Source: Roseihalotalea indica
GTDB lineage: Bacteria; Bacteroidota; Bacteroidia; Cytophagales; Cyclobacteriaceae
Length of the DNA: 64,000 bases
Direction of reading: 5' to 3'
Assembly (NCBI RefSeq): GCF_022458895.1
Contig: NZ_JAINFL010000001.1
Location: forward strand, 372,001 to 436,000
Shown: positions 45,303 through 54,555 of the stretch, piece after piece
Layout: every line of letters begins with the position of its first letter
How positions within the stretch are numbered: the stretch's first letter is position 1
Made by a program: the position numbers and the translations under genes
The notes under the pieces: model-generated
What the model was told of the DNA's origin: nothing
The model's input: only the letters and a program-made list of their open reading frames with translations
The model's database searches: none

Positions 45303-46775
45303 ATGCGATATTTATTTTTAATCTTTTTTAGTAGTGCAGCCTTAACCGGCTTTGCCCAGTCTACTGACATCACCAGCACCGTACAGCGGGCCGAAGTAGA
45401 AGCCCATGTCCGTTTTTTGGCCTCTGATGCCCTTAAGGGACGAGATACTGGCTCGCCCGAACTGAACATTGCCGCGCAGTATATTGCTTCTTATTTTCAG
45501 AGCTATGGTTTACAGCCGGTAGATAGTACCAACGGTTATTTCCAACCGGTGGCGCTCTCGTACGAAAGTGCGCCGCCTTCCGCCACCCTTTCTTTTCAGG
45601 ATCAGGAATTTCAGATAGGGAGCGATATAGTAGTAATGAGCGGTGATAGTATAGATCTGGAGGCTCCGGCCGTATTTGTAAACTACGGGATGCCCGAAGA
45701 TTTAGAAGGAGTAGACGTAAAAGGAAAAATCGTGATTGCCTTACCTGGCCGAGTGGGCGATACTAACCCGCAAAGCGCCTTTTATGCCATTGCCGATAAA
45801 AAAGAACGGATTGTCGAACAAGGTGGCCTAGCGTTAATAGAACTTTATCGGTCCGCCCAAATGCCCTGGTCACTTATTGTGCGCTACCTGGGGGGCGATA
45901 AAATGAGTATGGACGCTTCTTCTGAAGAAGATGAGTTACCTATTTTATGGTTAAACGATGGGCAGAGTGAGTTACGCCCTTTATTCGAAGAAAACTCCGG
46001 AGAAATGGCTACGTTATCCGTTGCTCCCAAAACTCGGAAGCCGATTGACACCAAAAATGTAGTTGCAATTCTGGAAGGAACCGACGATGATTTAAAAGAT
46101 GAGTACGTAGTATTATCGGCTCATTATGATCATGTGGGGGTAAATCCGCAGGCTACCGGTGCCCAGGATTCTATCTACAACGGAGCGCGAGACAATGCTA
46201 TGGGTACCACGGCCTTGTTAAGTGCCGCCAAGTATTTCTCAGAACATCCGCCCAAGCGTTCTTTATTATTTCTGGCCTTCACTGCCGAAGAGAAAGGTTT
46301 GTTAGGTAGTGAATGGTATGCTGAGCATCCGCTGTTACCGATGGAGCAACTTGTCTTCAACCTGAACACCGATGGAGCCGGATATAACGACACTACTAAA
46401 GTAACGGTCATCGGTTTGGAGCGAACCTCGGCCGAAGAAGCCCTGGCCTCTGCCAGCGAGTCAGCCGGATTGGAAGCCATTATGGACCCCGTGCCCGAGC
46501 AGAACCTGTACGACCGTTCCGATAACGTCAACTTCGCCCAGCAAGGCGTTCCTTCTGTCACTTTTGCCCCCGGTACTACGGCCTTCGATGCCGAACTGAT
46601 GAAGTACTACCATCAGGTAGTAGACGAACCTGAAAGCCTGAACTTTAGCTACGTAGAAAAGTATTGCGAAGCCTTCGTACAAGCCGCCGAGAACATTGCC
46701 GACATGAGACAGGCACCTACTTGGCAAGAGGGCGACAAGTACGAAGAAGCCGGTAAGCAACTTTACGGTCAGTGA
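45303..46775 (+). CDS. M28 family aminopeptidase with PA domain
   Basis: Exported zinc aminopeptidase (490 residues). Signal peptide ends near GFAQ. A protease-associated insert (about 105-215, PAVFVNYGMPEDLEGVDVKGKIVIA given as VFVNYG and VKGKIVIAL) precedes the M28 catalytic core: H274 in SAHYDHVG, D297 in ARDNAMG, the general-base Glu pair in FTAEEKGLLGSEW, the NTDGAG Asp and the final His in KYYHQVVDEPE. It trims N-terminal residues from peptides outside the cytoplasm. It is divergent from the D-aminoacylase-like gene. Confidence 0.93.
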   Translation: MRYLFLIFFSSAALTGFAQSTDITSTVQRAEVEAHVRFLASDALKGRDTGSPELNIAAQYIASYFQSYGLQPVDSTNGYFQPVALSYESAPPSATLSFQDQEFQIGSDIVVMSGDSIDLEAPAVFVNYGMPEDLEGVDVKGKIVIALPGRVGDTNPQSAFYAIADKKERIVEQGGLALIELYRSAQMPWSLIVRYLGGDKMSMDASSEEDELPILWLNDGQSELRPLFEENSGEMATLSVAPKTRKPIDTKNVVAILEGTDDDLKDEYVVLSAHYDHVGVNPQATGAQDSIYNGARDNAMGTTALLSAAKYFSEHPPKRSLLFLAFTAEEKGLLGSEWYAEHPLLPMEQLVFNLNTDGAGYNDTTKVTVIGLERTSAEEALASASESAGLEAIMDPVPEQNLYDRSDNVNFAQQGVPSVTFAPGTTAFDAELMKYYHQVVDEPESLNFSYVEKYCEAFVQAAENIADMRQAPTWQEGDKYEEAGKQLYGQ

Positions 46776-46848
46776 TCCTCCCAATGGTTAAACGGTAAAT
46801 GGTAAAAGGTATAGGATGTCTACCCTGCATTTTCATTATTGACGCCCT

Positions 46849-46876
46849 CTCAGAGTTACCTGAAAGGAACTCTGAG
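46849..46876. repeat. Palindromic hairpin, copy 1
   Basis: CTCAGAGTT (46849-46857) pairs with AACTCTGAG (46868-46876). A bulged A is followed by CCT pairing with AGG around a GAA loop, giving a 12-pair stem. Confidence 0.8.
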
Positions 46877-46973
46877 AAAATAGTCAAGGAGATTTGCTTC
46901 TGACCAGATATTGGGTTGACAAAAAAGCTTTCTACAGTTCAAAACTAGCACTCTCCACTCAGAGTTTGTACCC

Positions 46974-47003
46974 CCTCAGAGTTACTCAAAGAGAACTCTG
47001 AGG
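46974..47003. repeat. Palindromic hairpin, copy 2
   Basis: The same outer stem as copy 1 with one more pair (CCTCAGAGTT/AACTCTGAGG). The inner stem is CTC pairing with GAG around AAA: both sides changed relative to copy 1, so pairing is kept. A half copy (CTCAGAGTT) lies at 46958-46966. Confidence 0.8.
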
Positions 47004-47013
47004 ACTAGAGAGA

Positions 47014-47042
47014 TTCAGAGCCCTCTGGCGAGTGACTCTGAA
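47014..47042. repeat. Diverged palindromic hairpin, copy 3
   Basis: TTCAGAG (47014-47020) pairs with CTCTGAA (47036-47042). It shares the CAGAG/CTCTG core with the two copies upstream. Confidence 0.55.
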
Positions 47043-47197
47043 GGAGGGGTACGAAAACAATTAGAGGTAAATGGTAAACGCTCAAAAGTGAATGGTGCAG
47101 TTTAATCCCAGTATTATTTACCCTCCACCCGGCACCCTTTACCGTCATTATTGGAGCGTAATTTGAATAGGGAAAGGTAGACCTAACCCCTAATTCA

Positions 47198-48127
47198 ATG
47201 AGAAATTTTTTTCCTCTCTTATCGGTATTTTTGCTCTCCAGCTGCACGATAGGGTATCAGTTGTATGATGGCCCTTCTACTATGCTGGTAGATTTTCCGC
47301 TTCCCCCCCACGATCACGAAGTGCCCATTTATTTCCCGGTTGATACGCTGCCCGATGAAGAATACATCCGGATAGGCGTATTGGAAGCTTGGGGGTATGC
47401 TTACACGTCTTACAATGAGCTCATCCACCATTTACAGGAAGAGGGGCGGCACTACGGAGTAGATGCTATTCAGATAATTGACAAGCAAACCACTGAAACC
47501 GAGTACTCTTCCAGTACCGTATTAGCGGGGCTTGGTTTGAAGTCTCTGAAAAATATGGATTATCTGGATCAGTACGTGAAAGCAAAAGAAGTGTATCTGT
47601 TGAAGGATGACTACAGCCCTTCCGGCCCCTGGGTGGCTAAACTATGGACTGGTTTTGATGGCCAGGTGCAACGAGTAGACGGAAACCCTATGTACTCTGA
47701 GATTATTGAAAAGTACTCTCTTAACTATTTGCTTTACCAGAGAGATAACCAATGGCGCTATGCCAACGACCCTCAGGGAAATGTGCGTATGCGGGTTCGT
47801 ACGGCCCCGGCTGGCCCTCAGTTGCGGGTGTGGTTTACCTATAAGTATCCGGGATTTCCCAGTACGGCCCGTATCCGCGACTGTCCCACCAAAACCGAAA
47901 CGCTCATTCAGTTTGAGTATAACGGTCATGGGCAGGTCATTGAGAAAATGATTTACCTGCCGAATGATAAAGTGCTGAAAGAAATTCCTTCGTACGATGC
48001 CGATGGAAAACAGGTAGGCAGTGAGTTCTTTACAGTGGTGCAAGGCCAACCGGATCAACCGTACCTGCGAGTAATACACTATTTTTACTCACCGGAAGAT
48101 GTGCAGGACCGGATTGTGCTGAAATAA
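47198..48127 (+). CDS. Uncharacterised lipoprotein
   Basis: A 309-residue exported lipoprotein (lipobox LLSSC, Cys16). I do not recognise the family. Residues about 55-140 (IRIGVLEAWGYAYTSYNELI, HYGVDAIQIIDK) resemble the YajI/DUF4156-like fold of envelope proteins that fold around a GAD/GVDAI turn. The C-terminal part is beta-rich (LRVWFTYKYPGFPS, LIQFEYNGHGQVIEKMIYL given as LIQFEYNGHG). A bidirectional terminator separates it from the convergent TonB receptor. Confidence 0.6.
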   Translation: MRNFFPLLSVFLLSSCTIGYQLYDGPSTMLVDFPLPPHDHEVPIYFPVDTLPDEEYIRIGVLEAWGYAYTSYNELIHHLQEEGRHYGVDAIQIIDKQTTETEYSSSTVLAGLGLKSLKNMDYLDQYVKAKEVYLLKDDYSPSGPWVAKLWTGFDGQVQRVDGNPMYSEIIEKYSLNYLLYQRDNQWRYANDPQGNVRMRVRTAPAGPQLRVWFTYKYPGFPSTARIRDCPTKTETLIQFEYNGHGQVIEKMIYLPNDKVLKEIPSYDADGKQVGSEFFTVVQGQPDQPYLRVIHYFYSPEDVQDRIVLK

Positions 48128-48158
48128 AAAAAGCGCAGTGGGCTAATCACTGCGCTTT
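48126..48158. terminator. Bidirectional terminator
   Basis: Perfect 11-base arms AAAGCGCAGTG (48130-48140) and CACTGCGCTTT (48148-48158) with a 7-base loop. On the minus strand a run of seven T follows, which suits the TonB receptor gene; it also ends the lipoprotein gene on the plus strand. Confidence 0.9.
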
Positions 48159-48178
48159 CACTATGGGGTTTGAGAAAG

Positions 48179-51100
48179 TTAGAACGAATAACGAACACCA
48201 ATCTGAGCTGCCCATCTTGAACCTTCAGACCCGGAGGCTTGATTCACTTCCCAGGGTTCGCCCGATTGGTTGAAAGAATACACCGGACGGTTGGTCCCTT
48301 CCTGAAAACCTTCAAACTGAAGCAACTCATATACGTAGCGATTGTCGCCGCTACCCACAAAATAGCGCTGTCCCCAGTTGCTGTTCAGTAAATTGCTTAG
48401 ATTAAACACATCAAAGGATACTTGCAGGGTGTGGCGCTGCCCGTTGCCGGTGGTGATGTAGAAATCCTGTAGTAGTTTCAGGTCAAATACGCTGGCAAAT
48501 GGTGCCCGAGACTTGTTTTGTTCGGCATACTGACCGCGACGCTCGCTGAGGTAATCGTCATTTTCAATGAACGCGTTCAGGGCATTCCACTGGGCAGCTT
48601 GTTCTTCGCTGGAGGCCACCACTACTTCGTCAGCATCACTATCAAATGTGCCAAACACAATATCGCTCTGGCTGGCCGGCACGTAGATGAGGGCACGGTT
48701 GTAATCCTGATCATCCTCACTAGTTAAAGCATCACTGTTCTGGTAAACATACGAATACGGCTCGCCCGACTGCCCATTGTAGAACAGGGAAATGGTGGTA
48801 GCGAAGTGATTGGCATATTCGGCACGGTATGAAAGTACACCGGTCACGCGAGAGCCAACATCGAAGGTAGATCGGCCCAGCATGGGGTTGTTCCGGCCGG
48901 CCAGACTGAAGGTGTTGTGCCAGTTGGTAGAGTTGATAAAGCCGCGACCGTCAAACAGCGCATCGGCTCTGGTGAAGGAGTATGCCAGACTTCCGGCAAA
49001 TCCCCGGTCCATGGGCTTTTCCAGTTTGAAAGTAGTATTCCAGGTATATCCTTCGCTGGTATTATCAATCAATGAAATGAAAGAATAACGGGAGTCGATA
49101 GGGTCGCTGATGTTGAAAGTAGGACGATCATCCGGGCCTTCCAGTTCACCTACTGCCGGGCGAAGGTTAACATTTTTCACATCAATGTTATTCAGCGTTT
49201 TGGTATACATAAATTCAGCTGAACCCACTAAACCCCAAGGAAGCACCTGGTCTACCGCGATGTTGGTACGGAATACCTGCGGGTATTTGAAGTCTTCTAC
49301 AAATAGGTCTACATCACCCGAAGGGCTGTTACCATTAAACAGGTTCTGTTGCCATTCCTGTGGAGTTGCATAAAAAGGGTCAGCAAAATCGGGTTGTAAG
49401 AAACTGCCGTACAAGCTGCTGTTCACCCCGTTACGGATAAACATACCGCCCGGCCATACCCAGGGTACCCGGCTGGTGAAAATACCAAGCCCACCTCGTA
49501 GTTGGGTTGATTTGTCGCCGGTTACGTCCCAGTTAAACCCTACCCGAGGGCTCCACAGTAATTGGGTAGCCGGGGCTTTGCTGGCCCGCGCGCCTTTCAG
49601 GTCGTAAAATTCCTGAAGCATGGGCACGGTTTCCGTATTGAAAGACTCATTGACCAATGGCGGATCTTCCAGGAAGATCGGGATATCCACCCGTATACCG
49701 GCAGTTAGTTTGACGTTACTGTTCACCTGTATCTCATCCTGGGCATAGAAGGCCATCTGCATGGCGTTGAAAGTCGGTCCCAGGTTGCTGGCGGCATCTC
49801 CTAATCTGATTTGAGACTGTTCTGGAGAAAGTTGCTCATGCCCGAACAGTACAAAGCCTTCTTCACCATCAATAAACCGTTGCAGGTTGTTGGCCGAAGG
49901 TTGGTCGTAGCTGTACAGGGGAGTGGAGAAGATGGAAAACAGGTTTTCAATGGTAAAAAACTCATTATGTGTTCCAAAGGTAAAAGTATGTCGTCCGTTG
50001 TACCAGTTGAAGTTATCAGTCAGGGTATAAACATCCTGGAATACAATGTTTGAGTACGAAAAGTTATCCGTTCCGAACTTAATCACGGCAGGGCCGTCCT
50101 GAATCTCTACTCCCGGAAAAGGATCACCCAGAATATCGCGATCGTCACGTACGCGAGTGTAGCCCAGGATCAGGTCATTGGAGAAGTTGTTACCAAAGTT
50201 GCTCTTTAGTTCCAGTGCCGAAGAATTGGTAGTAGTCGGGAAGATATAGCCAGTATTATAAAAATAAATATTCTGGCTGGTAGGGCGATTCAGGCTTATG
50301 GTTTCCCCCTTCACATAGCTGTGGCGAAAAGATAGTTTATGATCCTGGCTGATGTTCCAGTCGAGCTTCGCAATCACTTTATCGCTATTGCGGGTCTGTA
50401 CATTGTTGAGGTACCCGCCGGGGTTATAGCCGTATTCTGAGCTAAGAAAGTTGACCAGATTATCCAGGTCCGCGGCGGTGGCGTTGCCCTGGTATTCGGC
50501 AGCATTGAAAGGGAAAGGCTCTTCTTCGCGCAGCAGTTCAACATTGGCAAAAAAGAACAGTTTGTTCTTCACAATCGGGCCACCCAGCCGGGCACCGTAG
50601 GTTTTTACAGTAAAGGGAGCCAGACTGGTGCGCTCACTATCAGGAATGTCGCCGGGAGTCTTTCCGGCCAGTTTTTCGTTGCGAAAGTAATAGTAAGCCG
50701 AGCCTTCAAATTCATTCTTCCCGCTACGGGTCACGGCGTTGATACCACCTCCGGAGAACCCGCCTAGGGTTACATCGTAAGGGGCTACTACTACCTGAAT
50801 CTGCTCCAGCGCATCCAGACTGATGGGAGAGATGCCGGCTTGCCCGCCGTTGGTACCAGAGTTAGCGAGGCCAAACACATCATTGTTGACCGCTCCATCA
50901 ATGTAAATGGCGTTGAAGCGGTTATTGATACCCGCGATGGAGATGCCTTGTTGGGTGATATTTGCCTGGGGAGTAAGGCGGGTAAAATCGGCCAGTGAGC
51001 GGTCTACCGTGGGAAGGCTCATGATCTGCTCCCGGCTCACATTGGTTTCCGCTCCGGTGCGGTTACCGTCAATCAAACCACCGGCAGAGATCACCACATC

Positions 51101-51448
51101 AGCCAGTTCAGTCACCGATTCGCTGAGTACCCCGTCAATATTATAGGTTTGTCCCAAATCCAGATAAATGTTTTCTCGAACCAGATTTTGGTATCCGACA
51201 AAAGAAATGGTTACCGTGTAGGGGCCGCCTACGCGCATGTTGGCCAGACGAAAATAACCATCCTCATTGCTGGCATTCACATACTCAGAGCCGGTAGGGA
51301 CGTGTATGGCCTGTACGCTGGCTCCGGGAATCGGATCGCCGTTCTCGTCGGTGACCACACCATTCATACTGGCGGTGGTGGTTCCCTGAGCCCAGGCAAG
51401 CTGTAGGCTACAGCAGAAAACACAGAAAAGAAGTAGATATGTCCTCAT
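48179..51448 (-). CDS. TonB-dependent outer-membrane receptor (Oar-like)
   Basis: Energy-coupled importer of the outer membrane (1089 residues). Signal peptide ends near LAWAQ. A carboxypeptidase-regulatory-like domain (about 27-108; MNGVVTDENGDPIPGASV) precedes the plug (about 112-240; SVTELADVVISAGG, NRFNAIYIDGAVNND, GGFSGGGINAVTRSGKNEFEG given in parts), followed by the barrel and a final strand RWAAQIGVRYSF with a terminal Phe. This is the Oar-like class without a SusD partner. The neighbouring purine nucleoside genes suggest nucleosides or nucleotides as cargo, but this is inference from position only. Confidence 0.93.
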   Translation of the reverse strand: MRTYLLLFCVFCCSLQLAWAQGTTTASMNGVVTDENGDPIPGASVQAIHVPTGSEYVNASNEDGYFRLANMRVGGPYTVTISFVGYQNLVRENIYLDLGQTYNIDGVLSESVTELADVVISAGGLIDGNRTGAETNVSREQIMSLPTVDRSLADFTRLTPQANITQQGISIAGINNRFNAIYIDGAVNNDVFGLANSGTNGGQAGISPISLDALEQIQVVVAPYDVTLGGFSGGGINAVTRSGKNEFEGSAYYYFRNEKLAGKTPGDIPDSERTSLAPFTVKTYGARLGGPIVKNKLFFFANVELLREEEPFPFNAAEYQGNATAADLDNLVNFLSSEYGYNPGGYLNNVQTRNSDKVIAKLDWNISQDHKLSFRHSYVKGETISLNRPTSQNIYFYNTGYIFPTTTNSSALELKSNFGNNFSNDLILGYTRVRDDRDILGDPFPGVEIQDGPAVIKFGTDNFSYSNIVFQDVYTLTDNFNWYNGRHTFTFGTHNEFFTIENLFSIFSTPLYSYDQPSANNLQRFIDGEEGFVLFGHEQLSPEQSQIRLGDAASNLGPTFNAMQMAFYAQDEIQVNSNVKLTAGIRVDIPIFLEDPPLVNESFNTETVPMLQEFYDLKGARASKAPATQLLWSPRVGFNWDVTGDKSTQLRGGLGIFTSRVPWVWPGGMFIRNGVNSSLYGSFLQPDFADPFYATPQEWQQNLFNGNSPSGDVDLFVEDFKYPQVFRTNIAVDQVLPWGLVGSAEFMYTKTLNNIDVKNVNLRPAVGELEGPDDRPTFNISDPIDSRYSFISLIDNTSEGYTWNTTFKLEKPMDRGFAGSLAYSFTRADALFDGRGFINSTNWHNTFSLAGRNNPMLGRSTFDVGSRVTGVLSYRAEYANHFATTISLFYNGQSGEPYSYVYQNSDALTSEDDQDYNRALIYVPASQSDIVFGTFDSDADEVVVASSEEQAAQWNALNAFIENDDYLSERRGQYAEQNKSRAPFASVFDLKLLQDFYITTGNGQRHTLQVSFDVFNLSNLLNSNWGQRYFVGSGDNRYVYELLQFEGFQEGTNRPVYSFNQSGEPWEVNQASGSEGSRWAAQIGVRYSF

Positions 51449-51504
51449 ACTAGGTAGGTTAAGATAAACAGGAGTTATGAAGTTTACGGAAGAAATAATG
51501 ACGA

Positions 51505-51512
51505 CGAATATA
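51505..51512 (-). promoter_or_regulatory. Candidate -7 box of the TonB receptor gene
   Basis: Minus-strand TATATTCG has one mismatch to TAnnTTTG, about 57 bases before the ATG. Weak. Confidence 0.3.
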
Positions 51513-51620
51513 AGGTGTAAAATTATTTAAACTAGCGTATAGTTTGATAATATTATATAAATCGGAACATTATTCTGAAAATATGATAAAAATCAATATT
51601 TGAAAATATGATTTGTCAAT

Positions 51621-52712
51621 TTATGAGTCGCCAGCCAAATCATCTACGGCAGGTAGTGTCTCTGAATATTGCTCCCAGTCTGCCAGCAAAGAATCTACCA
51701 CTACTTTTCCCACTTTGTAGGCTGATTCCAGAGAGGGCAGGAAAGCGGAATAACCTGAATTCTCGGCTTTCATACTTTCGGCAGCAGTCATTCCATCGTA
51801 GGGCATAGTGAAGTTACTGGCGGTTCTTAGTACCAGCAACCGGTTGGCGTCTACTTTTCCAGCCTTTTCCAGAAACTTTAACGATTGAGCCGTACCGGTA
51901 TCTTCCATGGCGGAGGTAGCAAACTCACCTTTGCCCTGTGTCCAGTAATTTACCCATTGGTTGGCCCAGGTATTTAGCATTTTTCCGTGCCAGAAAGTCA
52001 TGGCGGCTACATGATCGCCCTTCATTACGCGGGGAGGTTGCTGGGCTTGTGGGTAGTTGGCGTAGCGGGATCGCAATTGCTGTAGGCCTTCCGTATCATC
52101 CAGAGGAACATCTTTGGTTAATTGGTAAGCCCACTCGGTTAGCTCAGGGTTTAGATGAAACACGGCTCCGCTTTCGGGGTTGGGAACGGTGTCGGGAAAG
52201 GGTTCGGTTTCGCGCAGCGGGAAAATACCGGTTTCCCAGTCGTCCGGAATCTCGCGTCCGTCAATCTCGTGCATCAGGTCACCATCAACCAGCCATTCAG
52301 CCCAGGCGGCCGAACCTAGCGGCATATCTTCGGGGTCGGCCCCCGCAATGCCCGCCACCAGCCAGTAGGCTTTGGTAAGATCAAAACGAGGGTCCATGCC
52401 CAGTGCCATGATAGAAGCCGCCGAATGAATATTGCCTACGCCAGTAGTGATGGCTAGCACGCCCTGTTCAGCATTATAATACAGATCGCGGTACCCCTGA
52501 GGAAATGAAATAGCGGTAGGAAACGGAAAGCGTTCGACCCAGTATTGCAACTCGCCGGGTTGGTCGCCTTGTGCTTCGCCCCGCTCAAACATGGTCACAA
52601 CCACTACTTTAATCGGGATGGGAGCTTCAGTTTCCTCCGTGGCTGTTGATGACTCGGGCTGACAGGCCATAAGCATTAGTACACAGATCAGGTAAGGTAA
52701 AAGTAATCGCAT
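51621..52712 (-). CDS. Purine nucleoside permease (NUP family) lipoprotein
   Basis: A 363-residue lipoprotein (lipobox LMAC, Cys17) of the NUP family, named for fungal nucleoside permeases. Diagnostic stretches are VVVVTMFERGEAQGDQPGEL (about 36-55), ITTGVGNIHSAASIMALG, VAGIAGADPEDMPLGSAAWA and MEDTGTAQSL. The fold is related to nucleoside phosphorylases, so a nucleoside-cleaving or binding role in the periplasm is as likely as transport. The adenosine deaminase gene is next upstream and the TonB receptor downstream, which supports purine nucleoside use. Confidence 0.88.
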   Translation of the reverse strand: MRLLLPYLICVLMLMACQPESSTATEETEAPIPIKVVVVTMFERGEAQGDQPGELQYWVERFPFPTAISFPQGYRDLYYNAEQGVLAITTGVGNIHSAASIMALGMDPRFDLTKAYWLVAGIAGADPEDMPLGSAAWAEWLVDGDLMHEIDGREIPDDWETGIFPLRETEPFPDTVPNPESGAVFHLNPELTEWAYQLTKDVPLDDTEGLQQLRSRYANYPQAQQPPRVMKGDHVAAMTFWHGKMLNTWANQWVNYWTQGKGEFATSAMEDTGTAQSLKFLEKAGKVDANRLLVLRTASNFTMPYDGMTAAESMKAENSGYSAFLPSLESAYKVGKVVVDSLLADWEQYSETLPAVDDLAGDS

Positions 52713-52726
52713 ATGGTTTAATTGTT

Positions 52727-52790
52727 CAATTGCTAAATTGTTAATTGTTTAGTGGCTCTATTGTTAATAGCCAGTGAAGTATTGATTTTC
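52727..52790. repeat. AT-rich tandem-like repeat
   Basis: Repeated AATTGTT-type units, with a hairpin TGGCTCTATTGTTAATAGCCA at 52752-52772 (one extra base in the left arm). Low complexity; no known function. Confidence 0.4.
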
Positions 52791-52896
52791 CGGTACTTCT
52801 TAACTACCTATAGTTTCGCATCTTTACATTCCCATTCTTCCGACTACCGACTTCGGTCTCCTGACTCCGTTTTCCCTTCATTCACCCCTTAAATCC

Positions 52897-54459
52897 TTAT
52901 GGTTCATAGGTAATACATTCATCAATAAAAGTATCCCAGCGAAGCTGCCAGACTTTTAGAGCTTTCTCTTTTTCGGCATCGCTGAGCAGGCTGTAGGTGA
53001 TGGAGTTCATCGCCAGTTTCTTTATTGCCCGAAGGTCCAGTTCCCAGGCCAGGAAGATGGACCAGTAGTCGTACGTAACACCATTATAGCCAAACACGCC
53101 CGGATCATCGGAACTGATGCTGCACTGTATACCCTGCGAGAGGTAGCCACTGGCGGGGTGCACCCGAAGATCGCGCACATAGCCTAGAATCTGATTGCTC
53201 AGCGGGCTTACTTCAATGCACATATCTTTTTGTTTGATTGCCTTCTGCAAAGCCGGAAAGCGGTACAGGTTAAACCCATGCCCAATACGGCGGCTGTTTA
53301 GCGTAACGGCGTCGTACAGGTTGTCTACCGATACCCAGTCGCTTTCACCGTCGTGCAGGCAAAGTGGCAGATCAATGTTATATTCCCGTTGTAATGAATC
53401 GAACATCAGCCAGGCATCCAGAAAATAGCGAGTTGAGTGCCCGGCATCTTCTTCGGCCACCAGGTCGTATGCTTTAATCAGATCGGGGTAGCGCTGACGC
53501 ATCTGAAAGGCTTGTATTACATCCTGTTGAATGGCTTCCAGCGGGCGAAAGCGCAGGTTGGTATGAATAAGTTTCATCGTAAAGTCCGGGTCGGTCTTCC
53601 GGGCCCGTTGCGCCGCCTGTTGGTAGTAACTAACCAAAGTGTCGGCATTGTAGTAACCGGGTTCGTGCTCCAGGTCATACAGGATGTTGCCCACAAACGA
53701 ACGTAGCTCTACGTGTTGCACCCCGTCGGCAATCAGCGTATCAAATACGGCGGCGAGATAATCGCGAAAAACAGGCTGATAATAGAAAAACTGCCCGTGC
53801 TGCTGAAAGTGGCCCTCGAAATGTCTCCAAATGTCTACCGAGTCCTCACTCATACCGGCGTCAAAGGTGAGCGCGTCATACAGAGAGTCGGCAAAATTGG
53901 GCACCTGCTGAGCTACTTTGCTTACGAGTTGAAATCCGTCAGGTGTGCTACCTTCCTTAAAAAAAGCAAGTTGCCCCTTCACATAGCTAGGGGAAGCATT
54001 GGCCCAGTACACATAGCAGTGTGGTTCGGTCAAAGCACGGTTGACTACCCAGTGCAGGTCGCCACTGGCAGAAGGGTGCAGGTGTAACAGTCCGCCTTTG
54101 GGCATTTTGCGAAGTAAATAATACAGATCGGTTTGCTCAATATGCTCTTTAGATTGATAAAAGTAGCGCGCGGGAGGAAAGAAGTTGATTTCTTTATAAT
54201 GATCCAGCATCTGCTGTTGCAGGCCGAACAGCTTCCGGTTTGCCTGCTGTTCCTTTTCACTTAATACGATGTCCGCATCAAAAGACAGCGTGCTATCCTG
54301 CTTGACATATTGCTGGCGGCTTTCTAAATAAGCACTCTGATTAGCAAAGGCAGGTATGCCGGAAGAAGCGATAGGGGGAGTAGTACGACAGCCGACGAAG
54401 ATCGGTAACAGTAGTATTACAAGAGAACTGCGCTGGAGGATGGTGAATTGTGCTAGCAT
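52897..54459 (-). CDS. Secreted adenosine deaminase-like lipoprotein (ADGF type)
   Basis: A 520-residue exported lipoprotein (lipobox VGC, Cys24) of the adenosine/AMP deaminase superfamily, closest in layout to the secreted ADGF/CECR1 group with a long N-terminal region. The zinc and catalytic residues are present: H126 and H128 (HLHPSASG), LIHTNLRF, CLHDGESDW (His and catalytic Glu), RIGHGFNLYRFP, EVSPLSNQILG and SSDDPGVFG (Asp pair). It would turn adenosine into inosine outside the cytoplasm, ahead of NUP-mediated use. Confidence 0.9.
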   Translation of the reverse strand: MLAQFTILQRSSLVILLLPIFVGCRTTPPIASSGIPAFANQSAYLESRQQYVKQDSTLSFDADIVLSEKEQQANRKLFGLQQQMLDHYKEINFFPPARYFYQSKEHIEQTDLYYLLRKMPKGGLLHLHPSASGDLHWVVNRALTEPHCYVYWANASPSYVKGQLAFFKEGSTPDGFQLVSKVAQQVPNFADSLYDALTFDAGMSEDSVDIWRHFEGHFQQHGQFFYYQPVFRDYLAAVFDTLIADGVQHVELRSFVGNILYDLEHEPGYYNADTLVSYYQQAAQRARKTDPDFTMKLIHTNLRFRPLEAIQQDVIQAFQMRQRYPDLIKAYDLVAEEDAGHSTRYFLDAWLMFDSLQREYNIDLPLCLHDGESDWVSVDNLYDAVTLNSRRIGHGFNLYRFPALQKAIKQKDMCIEVSPLSNQILGYVRDLRVHPASGYLSQGIQCSISSDDPGVFGYNGVTYDYWSIFLAWELDLRAIKKLAMNSITYSLLSDAEKEKALKVWQLRWDTFIDECITYEP

Positions 54460-54555
54460 CTACAAAAGGATGCTCAAAATTGGTAATTTTTCAATACGTT
54501 GACAACACTATTAAAAAATCTTTATAAAATAGTTTGAAATGAAGAGATAATCTCA

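Larger units (their letters stand above)
46776..47197. other. Repeat-rich intergenic region
   Basis: It holds three related hairpins, listed separately, and direct repeats of GGTAAATGGTAAA type at both ends (near 46794 and 47067). No coding frame or RNA gene is recognised. Confidence 0.6.

Noticed and set aside
46849..47042. CRISPR-like array
   Set aside because: Only two good copies and one weak one with unequal spacing, and the repeats are fully palindromic. No cas gene is present.
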